The notes: generated from the sequence alone by a model not told the origin. A DNA stretch of 64,000 bases from an uncultured Pseudomonadales bacterium (GCA_947489425.1 CANLDL010000002.1:62001-126000), one strand, 5' to 3'. Shown: positions 7,776 through 16,215, numbered from the stretch's first letter. Translations and numbers: made by a program.

Positions 7776-8720
7776 TTAGTAATGTAGATAATAAATATAA
7801 TGGAAGAATAAAGGCGCTGTATAAATTAGGCTGTCTATGCGGTCTAAAATACCACCATGCCCTGGTAATAAGTTTCCACAATCTTTGATATGCAGATCAC
7901 GCTTAACAGAAGAAATAACCACATCGCCAATAAAACCACTAAAGCTGATTAACACACCTGCTGTAAAACCTTGTATCTGACTTAGTGGCGTAAGGTAAGG
8001 CGCAATAAAGCCAGCCACCAAAGTAATAGTTATTAAGCCACCAACAAACCCCTCCCATGTTTTATTGGGGCTTACTTTGGGTAATATTTTGTGCTTACCT
8101 AGTGTTTTACCCCAAATGTATTGGCTGACATCATTAAACTGTGTCATAAATAGTAAAAAAATCACTAAACCTATATTACCCGCTGCTATGTTTTTTTCGG
8201 GCAATATAAGCAAATACGCAATGTGGCTTACGGCAAAAACATTTAGCATCACTGCCCATTGCAAAGTGCCAGCAGACTTAATAAAGCCGTCGGTGTCGCC
8301 TTTCAAAATCAAACGTAGCGGTAAATATAAAAACATATAAACCGGTATAAAGATAATAAACATGCCATACCAGCCAATAGCCACCCAATAATACTGCAAA
8401 GGAATGGATAAATAGGCCCAGAAGATAGCATTGCGGTCCGCCTGTCGTGTTTGAACGATAGATAAAAATTCTTTTAAGGCTAAAAAGCTAATAAAACCAA
8501 AGAAAAAAATCGTGGTATTGGTACCAATACTAAACACAAGGAATAACAAGCCAATAATCCACCACCACGAAGTTACTCTTTGTTGCAGCTCAAGGTTTGG
8601 TTTTTTGATGGCCAATATCATTTGGATTGCAGTAGCAACGGTTAACAAACCAAGAACCAATAGCATAAAGTGCAAAGAGTGTTGGGGGATATTTAAAAAA
8701 CTTAACGCATTATTTATCAT
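7776..8720 (-). CDS. ynbB: Phosphatidate cytidylyltransferase-like protein (YnbB/CdsA family)
   Basis: This is an integral membrane protein of 314 residues from the ATG at 8720, with about eight hydrophobic segments. A TTG at 8747 would add nine residues. The CDP-diglyceride synthase signature is present near the C-terminus: SPNKTWEGFVGG, then GDVVISSVKRDLHIKDCG and GHGGILDRIDSL with its essential acidic residues. The reaction is phosphatidate plus CTP to CDP-diacylglycerol. The neighbours match the E. coli ynbABCD genes, so this is the YnbB-like member rather than the housekeeping CdsA. It should supply CDP-diacylglycerol to the CDP-alcohol phosphatidyltransferase at 12348-12950. Confidence 0.85.
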   Translation of the reverse strand: MINNALSFLNIPQHSLHFMLLVLGLLTVATAIQMILAIKKPNLELQQRVTSWWWIIGLLFLVFSIGTNTTIFFFGFISFLALKEFLSIVQTRQADRNAIFWAYLSIPLQYYWVAIGWYGMFIIFIPVYMFLYLPLRLILKGDTDGFIKSAGTLQWAVMLNVFAVSHIAYLLILPEKNIAAGNIGLVIFLLFMTQFNDVSQYIWGKTLGKHKILPKVSPNKTWEGFVGGLITITLVAGFIAPYLTPLSQIQGFTAGVLISFSGFIGDVVISSVKRDLHIKDCGNLLPGHGGILDRIDSLIYTAPLFFHYIYYLHY

Positions 8721-8753
8721 AAAAATAAAGTCATTAACGATGAACAAAGAATA

Positions 8754-9200
8754 CTATAAAAAAGCAAACACAGCCGCTGCAACAACGACAAGCAATTGCA
8801 AATAACATAAACCAAGCTGTAGTTTAAACAGCTTAATGCAACCTAACAAACGTTTTGAGATATCTCGCCCTGCCTTGTCTTTCGGTAGTAATTTAAGCGC
8901 AGTTAAAGCCTCATCCAATCGAGTTAGGAGAGTATCGGTTTCGACACCATCTATAACGAGAAGAGCCAGCAAACGTTTATCAAAGCCTACTCTAATAGCA
9001 TAAAAGACTTCAATAGCGCCGAGTAAAATAACGAGAAAAAGAATGATAAACCAAGTATTAGATAGCTGCGAGAATACACTTGCGGCTAGCAATATTATGC
9101 TAGCACTCATGGTTAAGCCAATCGACAAAAAATGAAATTTACTAGATTGCTCTAACAAGCTTACACAGCTTGTAATGCTTACCCTCTTGCTATCATGCAT
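8754..9200 (-). CDS. Small hydrophobic membrane protein within the lipid operon
   Basis: I do not recognise this 148-residue protein. Two hydrophobic segments lie at about residues 25-66 (MSASIILLAASVFSQL and WFIILFLVILLGAIEVFYAI). A third sits at the extreme C-terminus (QLLVVVAAAVFAFL). A soluble helical stretch with GVETDTLLTRLDEALTAL and KDKAGRDISKRLLG lies between. AAGGAAG six bases upstream supports the ATG at 9200. It lies between the phosphatase and CDP-diglyceride synthase genes with very short gaps, so it is co-transcribed and likely acts with the membrane enzymes around it. E. coli ynbABCD has no counterpart that I know of. Confidence 0.75.
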   Translation of the reverse strand: MHDSKRVSITSCVSLLEQSSKFHFLSIGLTMSASIILLAASVFSQLSNTWFIILFLVILLGAIEVFYAIRVGFDKRLLALLVIDGVETDTLLTRLDEALTALKLLPKDKAGRDISKRLLGCIKLFKLQLGLCYLQLLVVVAAAVFAFL

Positions 9201-9210
9201 TCACACTTCC

Positions 9211-10521
9211 TTAGCGTTGTTGTTGGACTAGCTGCTCAAGTACTTTTATATCGCTATCTTTTAAAACAATTGCCGAGCGCTTTAGTTTGAGTCTGGCAAT
9301 AGCAGCCTCAATGGTATCTACACGATGCGTGATTAACAGCCATGCGATAATGACTAAAGCGCTACGAGAATAACCCAAAGCACAGTTTATTAATACTGGT
9401 CCTTGTGATTGATAGTGCTCGACTAGCTCTACCGCTGTTTGCAAAGCTTGCTCTGGTGGCGTTATCAAATCTAACGTGGGCAGCGAATGCCAGCAAATGC
9501 TTTTGTCATAATATGGGGCACTAAATTCTGCCGTAAGGTCAATTACTGCATGAAACCTTTTAACAGTCTTCTTACTTGGAAAGCTTCCCAACCAAACATT
9601 GTCGTCAATTTCGTCTACAGGGTTATCTTTTAGCGTCCACAAATATGCATTGATTTTTGCACCTATTAAGTAGGGCAACAACAGGCATTTGCTCGCACTA
9701 TTAATATACCCATGGGTATTTTTTTGAAAACCATCGCTACCTATAACAGCATAGATATAGGCAACCAGCAATAAGGATACAACCACCCATAGCAACCACA
9801 GTGAAGCGCCACCCATAGCTATTGCAAGCAAGGCAAACACCGCTGCACCTAGTAAATAGAATCCAGCAAGGCGCCACCTGTGCTGGGAATGAGCCTGTTT
9901 TATAGGTTTTAGCATAAAGCGTCCATCGTCAGGCCATAACCAAATACAAAAGGCACCCAATAATAAACCTGTTGGCACATCAATAAAATGGTGTTGGTAA
10001 GTCGTTAAAACCGATACGCCAATCGCCGCACACAGGCAGTGAAAAGGCCACAATAAAACTCTTGGTAGGTGCTTGACATAGAGAACCCATAAAATGGCAA
10101 GCAAGGTAATATGTAGTGAAGGCGCTTGATTAAAGGGCTGGTCAAAACTTGATAGTAATGTAAACAAATCGCCAAAAACACCATCGGTTTCTGGCCGTGT
10201 AAAAGTAAATCCTAACGGAAATACAATAAAACAAACGACCGCAATCATTTGTGCGCTTAGGAGTCGTTTACCATGGCTGTTTAGCTCTGTTTTTGTGGTA
10301 CAAATAAACAACGATAGCACATACATGATATCGATAAGCCAGTAAGGAACAATTGTCCAAGGAATAAAAGGAATGTGCTGTTCCCATGCAAAAACGATAT
10401 GTCCCACTTGCTCTTGCTGGGATGCAAACCAATTAGCAAAATTATAACTAATAAAAAAGAATGGCCCCAAAAGTAACAACCATAGAATTGCGTGCTTCCA
10501 AGGCCTGCTCTCACTATTCAT
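9211..10521 (-). CDS. ynbD: PAP2-like / dual-specificity phosphatase fusion (YnbD-like)
   Basis: This protein of about 436 residues combines two phosphatase domains. The N-terminal half is a multi-span membrane region resembling PAP2 lipid phosphatases, with PSLHITLL and YQHHFIDVPTGLLLG in the expected order. The C-terminal cytoplasmic part is a cysteine-dependent phosphatase with the CX5R loop CALGYSRS at about residue 380. This domain order matches E. coli YnbD. I choose the ATG at 10521 because GGATG lies eight bases upstream; an in-frame TTG at 10527 is less likely. It sits between the hydrolase/methyltransferase and small membrane protein genes. A lipid phosphate such as phosphatidylglycerophosphate is a reasonable substrate but unproven. 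Confidence 0.86.
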   Translation of the reverse strand: MNSESRPWKHAILWLLLLGPFFFISYNFANWFASQQEQVGHIVFAWEQHIPFIPWTIVPYWLIDIMYVLSLFICTTKTELNSHGKRLLSAQMIAVVCFIVFPLGFTFTRPETDGVFGDLFTLLSSFDQPFNQAPSLHITLLAILWVLYVKHLPRVLLWPFHCLCAAIGVSVLTTYQHHFIDVPTGLLLGAFCIWLWPDDGRFMLKPIKQAHSQHRWRLAGFYLLGAAVFALLAIAMGGASLWLLWVVVSLLLVAYIYAVIGSDGFQKNTHGYINSASKCLLLPYLIGAKINAYLWTLKDNPVDEIDDNVWLGSFPSKKTVKRFHAVIDLTAEFSAPYYDKSICWHSLPTLDLITPPEQALQTAVELVEHYQSQGPVLINCALGYSRSALVIIAWLLITHRVDTIEAAIARLKLKRSAIVLKDSDIKVLEQLVQQQR

Positions 10522-10564
10522 AATCAAACATCCATTTATAGCAATTTATTTTATATGAGTTCAA

Positions 10565-12334
10565 TCAGGCTGCATTTCGCTTTGCTAATGAGACAGTGAA
10601 AATGCCGTACTCATCAATTCGCTGATCTATTTTAGTAAAGCCTGCCTCTTTTACTAATTGGTCCATTTCAGCTTGGCAACGACGACGCATAATCCAAGCC
10701 TGTCCTTGTCGGTGGCTCGTTAGCGAGCGTGCAATCATTTCTAATTGTGGGTGCCAAGGCTGCCCTGTGTAAATTAGGTAGCCATCTGCCTCTATCGCTG
10801 TTGCTAAACCCGCTAGAGATTTTTTGATCAGCGCATTATCTGGGAATAATTCATATAAACCCGACACCACACCCAGCGTTGGCCGAGCCTCGATATTAAG
10901 GAAGCTATCGGGATCGAAGGCATCGGCTTTTATAAACTTGGCAATCTCGTCGAGGCCCTTTTCTTTAATCAAGGCGCTACCCTGCTCAACATTGAGGTCG
11001 CTATAGTCACGTAATAAAATAGAATCTGCTTGTTGCTCGCTATTGCTTATGGCCTCAAGAATATAACGGCCATGACCTGCGGCAATATCCATAATATTGA
11101 CAGGCTTCTCTTGCTCCATTAACGACTGCGATGCCTTACGCAATAGTTCTTCGATATTGACTTTACGCTGCCGAATACCACGCCAACCAATAGAATTTAA
11201 ATAGGCTTTATCCATTGCCTCACCTATTGGTGTTACGCCATTAGGTGTATTTTTGTAAACATAATCAAGGGTGCTTCCTGAATCAAAACCTGTTTTATGG
11301 CCAAGCTTAATACCTTTAGAGAACAGACCACCTACTTTTAGCCCCAAACGCGTTAAGGCCCAATACAAACCCTTAGGAGAAAATATCGATAATGGCGTGG
11401 CGAGCTGATCGGCCTCATAACGGGTAAATCCGGTTTTATCTGCCGTAGTTAAATCGGGGGCAATAGGAGGTACTGCAAACAGGCCTGCAATAAAATCCCG
11501 CGCTTTATCAATTGCGACAGATCGATTTAATTCGCCTAAAGTATCGTGATAAAACCCCTTAAGAATATGCCTTTCTTTTATTGGACTGCCTAAACGCTCA
11601 TAAAAAGTATGCTGCGGCTTATGGTGCACAACAAAGTCTGCACCTGATATTAATAATTGGGTAGGTACTGTAATCGCAGCGGCATCATCCACAATGCGCT
11701 CGGAGGTTTTATAGAGCGATAACAAAATATTAGATGAAATCGCACGTGAAATCAGGCTATCGTTTTTATAAGATTCAATTCGCTCAGGGTCGTGGGTGAG
11801 AAACTTCGGCTTAACATAACTATTAACAAAAAAGTGACCTTTTATCGCCTGCATCAACTGCAAACCCGTTCGAGCAAAGGGTACATAGAGCTTCACTTTA
11901 AATGCTGGCGATGCCAATACAATGCCTCGAATATTGGGGGCGTAATCATGCACCCATGTAGCAACCAATACTGCCCCTACACTTTGCCCTATAACGGCTA
12001 TATCTTGCTCAGCTATATTGTGAGCAGACGAAATATGCTGAATAAACGTATTAACATCACGAACAGAGTCACCTAAGCTTGGGCTAAAACCTCGCTCACC
12101 AGGCGAGCGACCATGACCACGCGCATCCCAAGCGAAAAAAGCATAGTCCTCCATCCCAAACTCTTCGACTAAATGCATAACTCTACCCGAGTGCTCGTGC
12201 CCTCTATGAAACAGGACTATCGCCCCTTTAGGCTGCGAGGATACCGCTGGCCAATAACGATAAAAAAGCTTAACGTCATCGTGGGTTGTAAACTGCTTTT
12301 CTTCGACTTGTCTTACTATAGATTGAGAGTTCAT
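10565..12334 (-). CDS. ynbC: Bifunctional alpha/beta hydrolase / SAM-dependent methyltransferase (YnbC-like)
   Basis: This 589-residue protein has two enzymatic halves. The N-terminal half is a serine hydrolase of the monoacylglycerol lipase type: DARGHGRSPGERGF near residue 75 and the nucleophile elbow GQSVGA near residue 115. The C-terminal half is a class I methyltransferase, with the SAM-binding IMDIAAGHGRYILEAI near residue 420. Size and layout match E. coli YnbC. AGGGAT upstream supports the ATG at 12334. It follows the CDP-alcohol phosphatidyltransferase gene with a 13 bp gap. It may deacylate a glycerolipid and methylate a product or headgroup; the true substrates are unknown. Confidence 0.86.
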   Translation of the reverse strand: MNSQSIVRQVEEKQFTTHDDVKLFYRYWPAVSSQPKGAIVLFHRGHEHSGRVMHLVEEFGMEDYAFFAWDARGHGRSPGERGFSPSLGDSVRDVNTFIQHISSAHNIAEQDIAVIGQSVGAVLVATWVHDYAPNIRGIVLASPAFKVKLYVPFARTGLQLMQAIKGHFFVNSYVKPKFLTHDPERIESYKNDSLISRAISSNILLSLYKTSERIVDDAAAITVPTQLLISGADFVVHHKPQHTFYERLGSPIKERHILKGFYHDTLGELNRSVAIDKARDFIAGLFAVPPIAPDLTTADKTGFTRYEADQLATPLSIFSPKGLYWALTRLGLKVGGLFSKGIKLGHKTGFDSGSTLDYVYKNTPNGVTPIGEAMDKAYLNSIGWRGIRQRKVNIEELLRKASQSLMEQEKPVNIMDIAAGHGRYILEAISNSEQQADSILLRDYSDLNVEQGSALIKEKGLDEIAKFIKADAFDPDSFLNIEARPTLGVVSGLYELFPDNALIKKSLAGLATAIEADGYLIYTGQPWHPQLEMIARSLTSHRQGQAWIMRRRCQAEMDQLVKEAGFTKIDQRIDEYGIFTVSLAKRNAA

Positions 12335-12347
12335 GATTATCCCTAAC

Positions 12348-12950
12348 TTATTTGATTTCAGTTAATGCACGCTTTACACGGTTAACCACCGTTAAAGCAA
12401 TTAATAGCGACATGACCGGCATCAGCCATAGCAACCACTCGGGTAAGCCACCTGTTATTCCTAACCACAAACCTAAAGCACCAAAAACTAATGCGCGATC
12501 ACTTTTACCCATAGGACCATCATAACGGCGACTAGCACCCACAGATGAACCCAAGCAACCAGCAAACTCACTGAGAGTGGCCAAAAAAATAACCAGCATG
12601 ACGGAAAAAGATGAGAATGGTGCAACAAGCGCAAAGGGTAAAAATAAGGCTGCATCGGCGATAACATCACACAGCTCATTCAAATAAGCACCAAGATGAC
12701 TTTGCTGATTAAATTCGCGTGCTAACATGCCGTCAATCGCATTTAGTGCCATTCGCACAAACATCCACAAGGGAAGCAATAAAAAAAGTGAGTAGTTATT
12801 CGCATTGTAAAAAAGCAAAAACCCTAAAATTACCGAGCCTAAAGCCGCCGCAATTGTCACCTGATTAGCCGTAACGCCTGCCTCAGCAAAACGTTTAACT
12901 AATGGTCGCAAGAGTGATTGAAAACGTGGTTTGATATCATAAAGTGTCAT
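12348..12950 (-). CDS. ynbA: CDP-alcohol phosphatidyltransferase (YnbA-like)
   Basis: This 200-residue integral membrane enzyme carries the CDP-alcohol phosphatidyltransferase signature (D-G-x2-A-R-x8-G-x3-D-x3-D), readable as DGMLAREFNQQSHLGAYLNE followed by LCDVIADAALF. The third aspartate position of the classic motif is a glutamate (LNELCD), so the metal site differs slightly. The family swaps the CMP of CDP-diacylglycerol for an alcohol headgroup. Length equals E. coli YnbA. It is the first gene of the operon, which continues with YnbC-, YnbD- and YnbB-like genes and a PlsC homologue. The headgroup alcohol cannot be predicted from sequence. Confidence 0.87.
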   Translation of the reverse strand: MTLYDIKPRFQSLLRPLVKRFAEAGVTANQVTIAAALGSVILGFLLFYNANNYSLFLLLPLWMFVRMALNAIDGMLAREFNQQSHLGAYLNELCDVIADAALFLPFALVAPFSSFSVMLVIFLATLSEFAGCLGSSVGASRRYDGPMGKSDRALVFGALGLWLGITGGLPEWLLWLMPVMSLLIALTVVNRVKRALTEIK

Positions 12951-13134
12951 ATAACTACCATGCTAAACAGTAAGTGCTGCGATTAAGTGTGATGATATTA
13001 TCTTGGCTACATGCAAGAATTCATACAACTATACCCAAAGTATTAATAAACTACCTGTTTGGTAACGAATAGCGATACTCGGGGAGCATTAAATAAATAC
13101 AATCCTGCTAGTCATTATAAATAACGTAATAACA
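12951..13134. other. Intergenic region upstream of the ynb-type operon
   Basis: These 184 bp separate the stop of the second ATPase gene from the start of the CDP-alcohol phosphatidyltransferase gene. They hold no open frame. A short TACC/GGTA hairpin near 13050 is too weak to call a terminator. The operon's own promoter probably lies here. Confidence 0.35.
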
Positions 13135-14946
13135 TTACTCTAAACCAAACGCATTTTTTAGTATCACCCTTTCGCTTTCTACTAATTCGAGAAAAACAGA
13201 TTCGTCATGTGATTGTAGGTAATCTAAACCAACCTCAAGTAGTCGTATAGTTATAGCGAAGTCAGAGTTACCATTAGCGGCTAACTTCCACGCAGAAACC
13301 CACTGAGTGAGAATGGGATTATGCTTCTTCTTATTCTCCTTCGCTTGCCAGCCTAAATGACGCAATAAATCCACACCAAAAGCAGATAAAGCTTTCTTAT
13401 CTTTGCTTAACACATCAAATAGCCCTGAGGTTTTATTATGATCTATATCCCCACGAGAAAAATTAACATACAAATAATCAACCATAATCCTTAAAGCTGC
13501 ATAGTCACCATCAGTTTTAGAGGAAGCCTCTAACAAACCAAGACCTAACCCGAATGCTTTAATAAAATCTTCCCAAAGATTCTGATAGCAATAAATTTCT
13601 GCAATATCTAAATAGGCCTTTCCCTTCTCATTAGCATCCCCCCCCCCAGAGTTAATAGCCTTCATAGAATTTTTAGCTGAAAATAAATAATCCTTTTCCT
13701 GCATACCCTCATCAATAAAATTCAATTTTTCACGAATAGTATCTCTGTCGTACCAAATACGAATAAAATCTACCAACATCGCAATGGGTTGGTGGTTTTT
13801 ATTCTCTTTGACTTCAACGCAAATTCGCATTAAAGGCTCGGTGAGTTCGTAAAGCGATTCACGGCTGCGTTTATGGGATTTTACATAGCCTTTATTTTTT
13901 AACTCTTTTAGCTGGCTAGATATTGTTTGGTTAGTCGAGAATAAACGACTGGCAATGGACTTTACACTTACGGTAGTTTTACTGGTGGCAAGGTGCTCTA
14001 CAATTTTTCGCTGTAAAGGGGGTAACCAGCGCAAGCGCTCTTGATAGTAGGGCGTAAGCTCATCGACCATTTTAAGAAAAGGCGGCACTAGTGTATCGAT
14101 ACTATCTCGGCTAATAAATTGAGACAGGATCATATACATACGGTGATTGCCACCCGATAAATGATGCAACGCCTTGATACGGGCTTTGCCCGTAGGTGTT
14201 TTTAAAAACCGGGCAACATCTAGCTTATTACTTAAAGCTGCAATTTTGCTAACAAGGGATGCGGCCTCTTCTTCACTCAAGGCTTTTAAATGCTCAGTTT
14301 GAAAAAAACCAAAAAATGGATCGTGCCGATGAGTTAAATCGTCGGTCAAACGCTGGGAGGTGGCAAACAGTGTGAACAAGGGGTTTTCTTGCAAATAGGC
14401 TCTTAGTTGTTTTTGCCCTTTATCACCAATCGATTCAAATAGTGCATCGAGATTTTCAACAATAATCAAGAGCGTATCATTATTTTTGCGTAATGCATCT
14501 GATAGATAACTGGCTAAAAAATCCTGCGCCTGCTCTGGCGACTGTTGATATATATCGGCAATGTCTTGCTCAGTATATTCTAACGGGTAACGCCGCTGTA
14601 GCGCAGAGAATATACTCAGTAAAAGATCTAAAAAGGTTACGCAGGTTTCGTCCTCATTTAACCAGGCAATTTTTAAATGTTTGAGTAGTTTTTTGTTTTT
14701 TTCGATGCGATGCACTAGCAGTGTCACCAAGTGGGTTTTACCTGCGCCTCTTGGCCCTACCATCAATTGGTGGTGCTTACCATCTGTATAAGCGCTGGCT
14801 TCTATATTCTCGATGCAACGGTTTAGCAAACCCTCACGCTGAACAAAAATAGCTTCTAGTTGCTCTGGGTTTGATTGGTTGGGAGAAAAAATAGATAGCT
14901 GTATATCGGTGCTTTTAATGCTCATATCACTGGGCCTTTTACTCAT
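13135..14946 (-). CDS. P-loop ATPase with winged-helix domain (second gene of ATPase pair)
   Basis: This protein has 603 residues from the ATG at 14946. Walker A is GPRGAGKT at about residues 64-71 and the Walker B-like strand is TLLIIVENLDALF. An AAA/STAND-type lid follows. A winged-helix segment of MarR-like type lies near residues 310-370 (SIASRLFSTNQTISSQLKEL). The C-terminal 200 residues are helical and TPR-like. A G10 tract in the coding strand (13638-13647) encodes Gly-Gly-Gly at about 434-436. Its ATG overlaps the TGA of the alternative frame of the upstream gene as TGATG, which implies translational coupling. I know no assigned function; a regulatory or defence role is inference. Confidence 0.8.
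   Translation of the reverse strand: MSKRPSDMSIKSTDIQLSIFSPNQSNPEQLEAIFVQREGLLNRCIENIEASAYTDGKHHQLMVGPRGAGKTHLVTLLVHRIEKNKKLLKHLKIAWLNEDETCVTFLDLLLSIFSALQRRYPLEYTEQDIADIYQQSPEQAQDFLASYLSDALRKNNDTLLIIVENLDALFESIGDKGQKQLRAYLQENPLFTLFATSQRLTDDLTHRHDPFFGFFQTEHLKALSEEEAASLVSKIAALSNKLDVARFLKTPTGKARIKALHHLSGGNHRMYMILSQFISRDSIDTLVPPFLKMVDELTPYYQERLRWLPPLQRKIVEHLATSKTTVSVKSIASRLFSTNQTISSQLKELKNKGYVKSHKRSRESLYELTEPLMRICVEVKENKNHQPIAMLVDFIRIWYDRDTIREKLNFIDEGMQEKDYLFSAKNSMKAINSGGGDANEKGKAYLDIAEIYCYQNLWEDFIKAFGLGLGLLEASSKTDGDYAALRIMVDYLYVNFSRGDIDHNKTSGLFDVLSKDKKALSAFGVDLLRHLGWQAKENKKKHNPILTQWVSAWKLAANGNSDFAITIRLLEVGLDYLQSHDESVFLELVESERVILKNAFGLE
13638..13647 (-). repeat. G10 homopolymer inside the second ATPase gene
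   Basis: Ten consecutive C on the plus strand read as G10 in the coding strand, giving three glycine codons and the first base of an aspartate codon. The frame is intact at ten. Loss or gain of one base would end the protein shortly after residue 437 and remove the TPR-like C-terminus. Such tracts are classic slipped-strand phase-variation sites. Confidence 0.8.
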
Positions 14947-15147
14947 CAAACCAATTCATTAACGGGCAAGTCACGCTCCAGCGCCCACCATCGTTTAACA
15001 ATCTCGAAACAAAAATGGTATTGGTTGTTAGGAGTACGTCGGATATAGTGGTCTTGCGACATTTGCCGAAGCAGTGATCGCAAAGCTTCGCTGTCGTCAA
15101 AATTAGTTTGTTGTTTTATCTTTTCTAATAACTCTTTTGCCGATTGA
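14945..15147 (-). pseudogene. Out-of-frame C-terminal part of first ATPase gene
   Basis: If the A10 tract at 15148-15157 were nine bases long, the frame would continue for about 67 further codons to a TGA at 14945-14947. The extra sequence reads like the end of a winged-helix domain: ALRSLLRQMSQDHYIRRT, then NQYHFCFEIVKRWWALERDL. This TGA overlaps the ATG of the next gene as TGATG. Both facts argue that this is the ancestral reading frame and that the A10 length disrupts it, either by real mutation, phase variation, slippage or sequencing error. Confidence 0.75.
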
Positions 15148-16149
15148 TTTTTTTTTTAACGCTAATTCATCGAGTATAATTTTAACCACCAAAGCGCGAT
15201 CACCGTAATAATCTTTAATACGCGTTTCGTAATGCCTAAATTCCCAAGGGTCGTTCTCGTTCGTCAGCTGCCTTAATACTATGCGCTCCACGTCTTCAGC
15301 AGTTACCTTATTTTTTGCTGATTGCGTTTTTTCTGATTCCATCTCTCGTACAATATGGTGAATATAAAATGGAAAGTTATCCGCCTGCAAAGCAATCATC
15401 GAGGCTACAGCACCAATATCACTCGCTTGTAAATTTGCACCTTGCAGTAGTTGCTGCGACAAATACTCGGCATCTTTTTTACCAATAGTGGTAATATCAA
15501 ATTGGTACATATCGTTGAGTGGTTCATTGGTGTAACCCTGCTCTTTTAGCCGGCCAATTACATGATGCAAGCCGACGGAACCCGCCATAAGCACTCGAAA
15601 GTTTTTATAGGTTTGGCGCAAGCTACGCAGCATATCCAATACTTCTATTGCAACTTGCTCTCCTTCTGCTGTGGCGATATTGGCCAGCATATAAGGCATT
15701 TCGTCCCACAAAAAGACAATATTGCAATCCTCTACCGCTTGCTCCTTTACTATATCGGCAATGGTATGCTCAAAGATTTGCTTCCATGGTAGGTCTGCTT
15801 TCTCTGGCAATTTGAGAACGCCTTTTACCTCGGCTCCGCCTAGCGCAAGTAAAAGCTTTTTAGCTTGGTTGGAGACTCTCTTTTTAGTCGACAGGTATTT
15901 TTGTACCTCTTGGTAAACTGATATGGCAAAGTCAGTAGCATTATGATGCTTCTCCAAGTCTTGATAGATCGATAGCCAGCCCTTTGGTGGCTGCTGGCAC
16001 ATGATATTCATAACATGGGTTTTGCCAATACGCCGCTCTGCGGTCATATACACACTTTGTCGGGATAAGGTTTCCCACAGATCTTCGACTAGTTTATCCC
16101 TACCTATAATATCTTTAATGGCTAAACGGCCGCCTGGATTTGCTTTCAT
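15103..16149 (-). CDS. P-loop ATPase (first gene of ATPase pair), frame interrupted at A10
   Basis: From the ATG at 16149 (AAGGAG seven bases upstream) the readable frame has 348 residues. A Walker A variant AERRIGKT lies at 37-44, with alanine for the usual first glycine. Walker B is IVFLWDE with D149 and E150. A sensor-like segment (FRVLMAGSVGLHHV) and a helical lid follow. This resembles the archaeal-type/AAA ATPases that end in a winged helix. After an A10 tract the frame runs into KKKSIGKRVIRKDKTTN and stops at 15103, which truncates the winged helix. An alternative frame restores it to 14945. The promoter region holds a large palindrome, suggesting self-regulation. Function unknown. Confidence 0.78.
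   Translation of the reverse strand: MKANPGGRLAIKDIIGRDKLVEDLWETLSRQSVYMTAERRIGKTHVMNIMCQQPPKGWLSIYQDLEKHHNATDFAISVYQEVQKYLSTKKRVSNQAKKLLLALGGAEVKGVLKLPEKADLPWKQIFEHTIADIVKEQAVEDCNIVFLWDEMPYMLANIATAEGEQVAIEVLDMLRSLRQTYKNFRVLMAGSVGLHHVIGRLKEQGYTNEPLNDMYQFDITTIGKKDAEYLSQQLLQGANLQASDIGAVASMIALQADNFPFYIHHIVREMESEKTQSAKNKVTAEDVERIVLRQLTNENDPWEFRHYETRIKDYYGDRALVVKIILDELALKKKSIGKRVIRKDKTTN
15148..15157 (-). repeat. A10 homopolymer at the frame break of first ATPase gene
   Basis: Ten T on the plus strand read as A10 in the coding strand. Nine or twelve A would join the N-terminal ATPase frame to the winged-helix frame ending at 14945; ten or eleven A do not. Runs of this length are prone to both replication and transcription slippage. 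Confidence 0.85.
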
Positions 16150-16165
16150 CGTGCGCTCCTTAATG

Positions 16166-16179
16166 CTGTACCCGTACAG
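16166..16179. promoter_or_regulatory. Short inverted repeat between promoter and start of ATPase pair
   Basis: CTGTAC-CC-GTACAG is a perfect 6-bp inverted repeat lying between the inferred -10 element and the Shine-Dalgarno sequence. It shares the GTAC core with the large palindrome upstream. It could be a second operator or a short leader hairpin. Confidence 0.5.
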
Positions 16180-16187
16180 TAATAGAT

Positions 16188-16215
16188 ATAATACGCCAAT
16201 TCTAACGTACGTCAA
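16188..16215 (-). promoter_or_regulatory. Inferred promoter of the ATPase pair
   Basis: On the minus strand TTGACG (16215-16210), a 16-base spacer and TATTAT (16193-16188) form a good sigma-70 promoter 38 bp before the ATG at 16149. The -35 lies at the centre of the large palindrome and the -10 overlaps its distal end, so a protein bound there would block RNA polymerase. Confidence 0.65.

Noticed and set aside
15148..15157. Programmed -1 ribosomal frameshift at the A10 tract
   Set aside because: A -1 slip equals eleven A and leads to a stop within about a dozen codons. The long continuing frame needs nine or twelve A, so transcription slippage, tract-length variation or a sequence error fit better.
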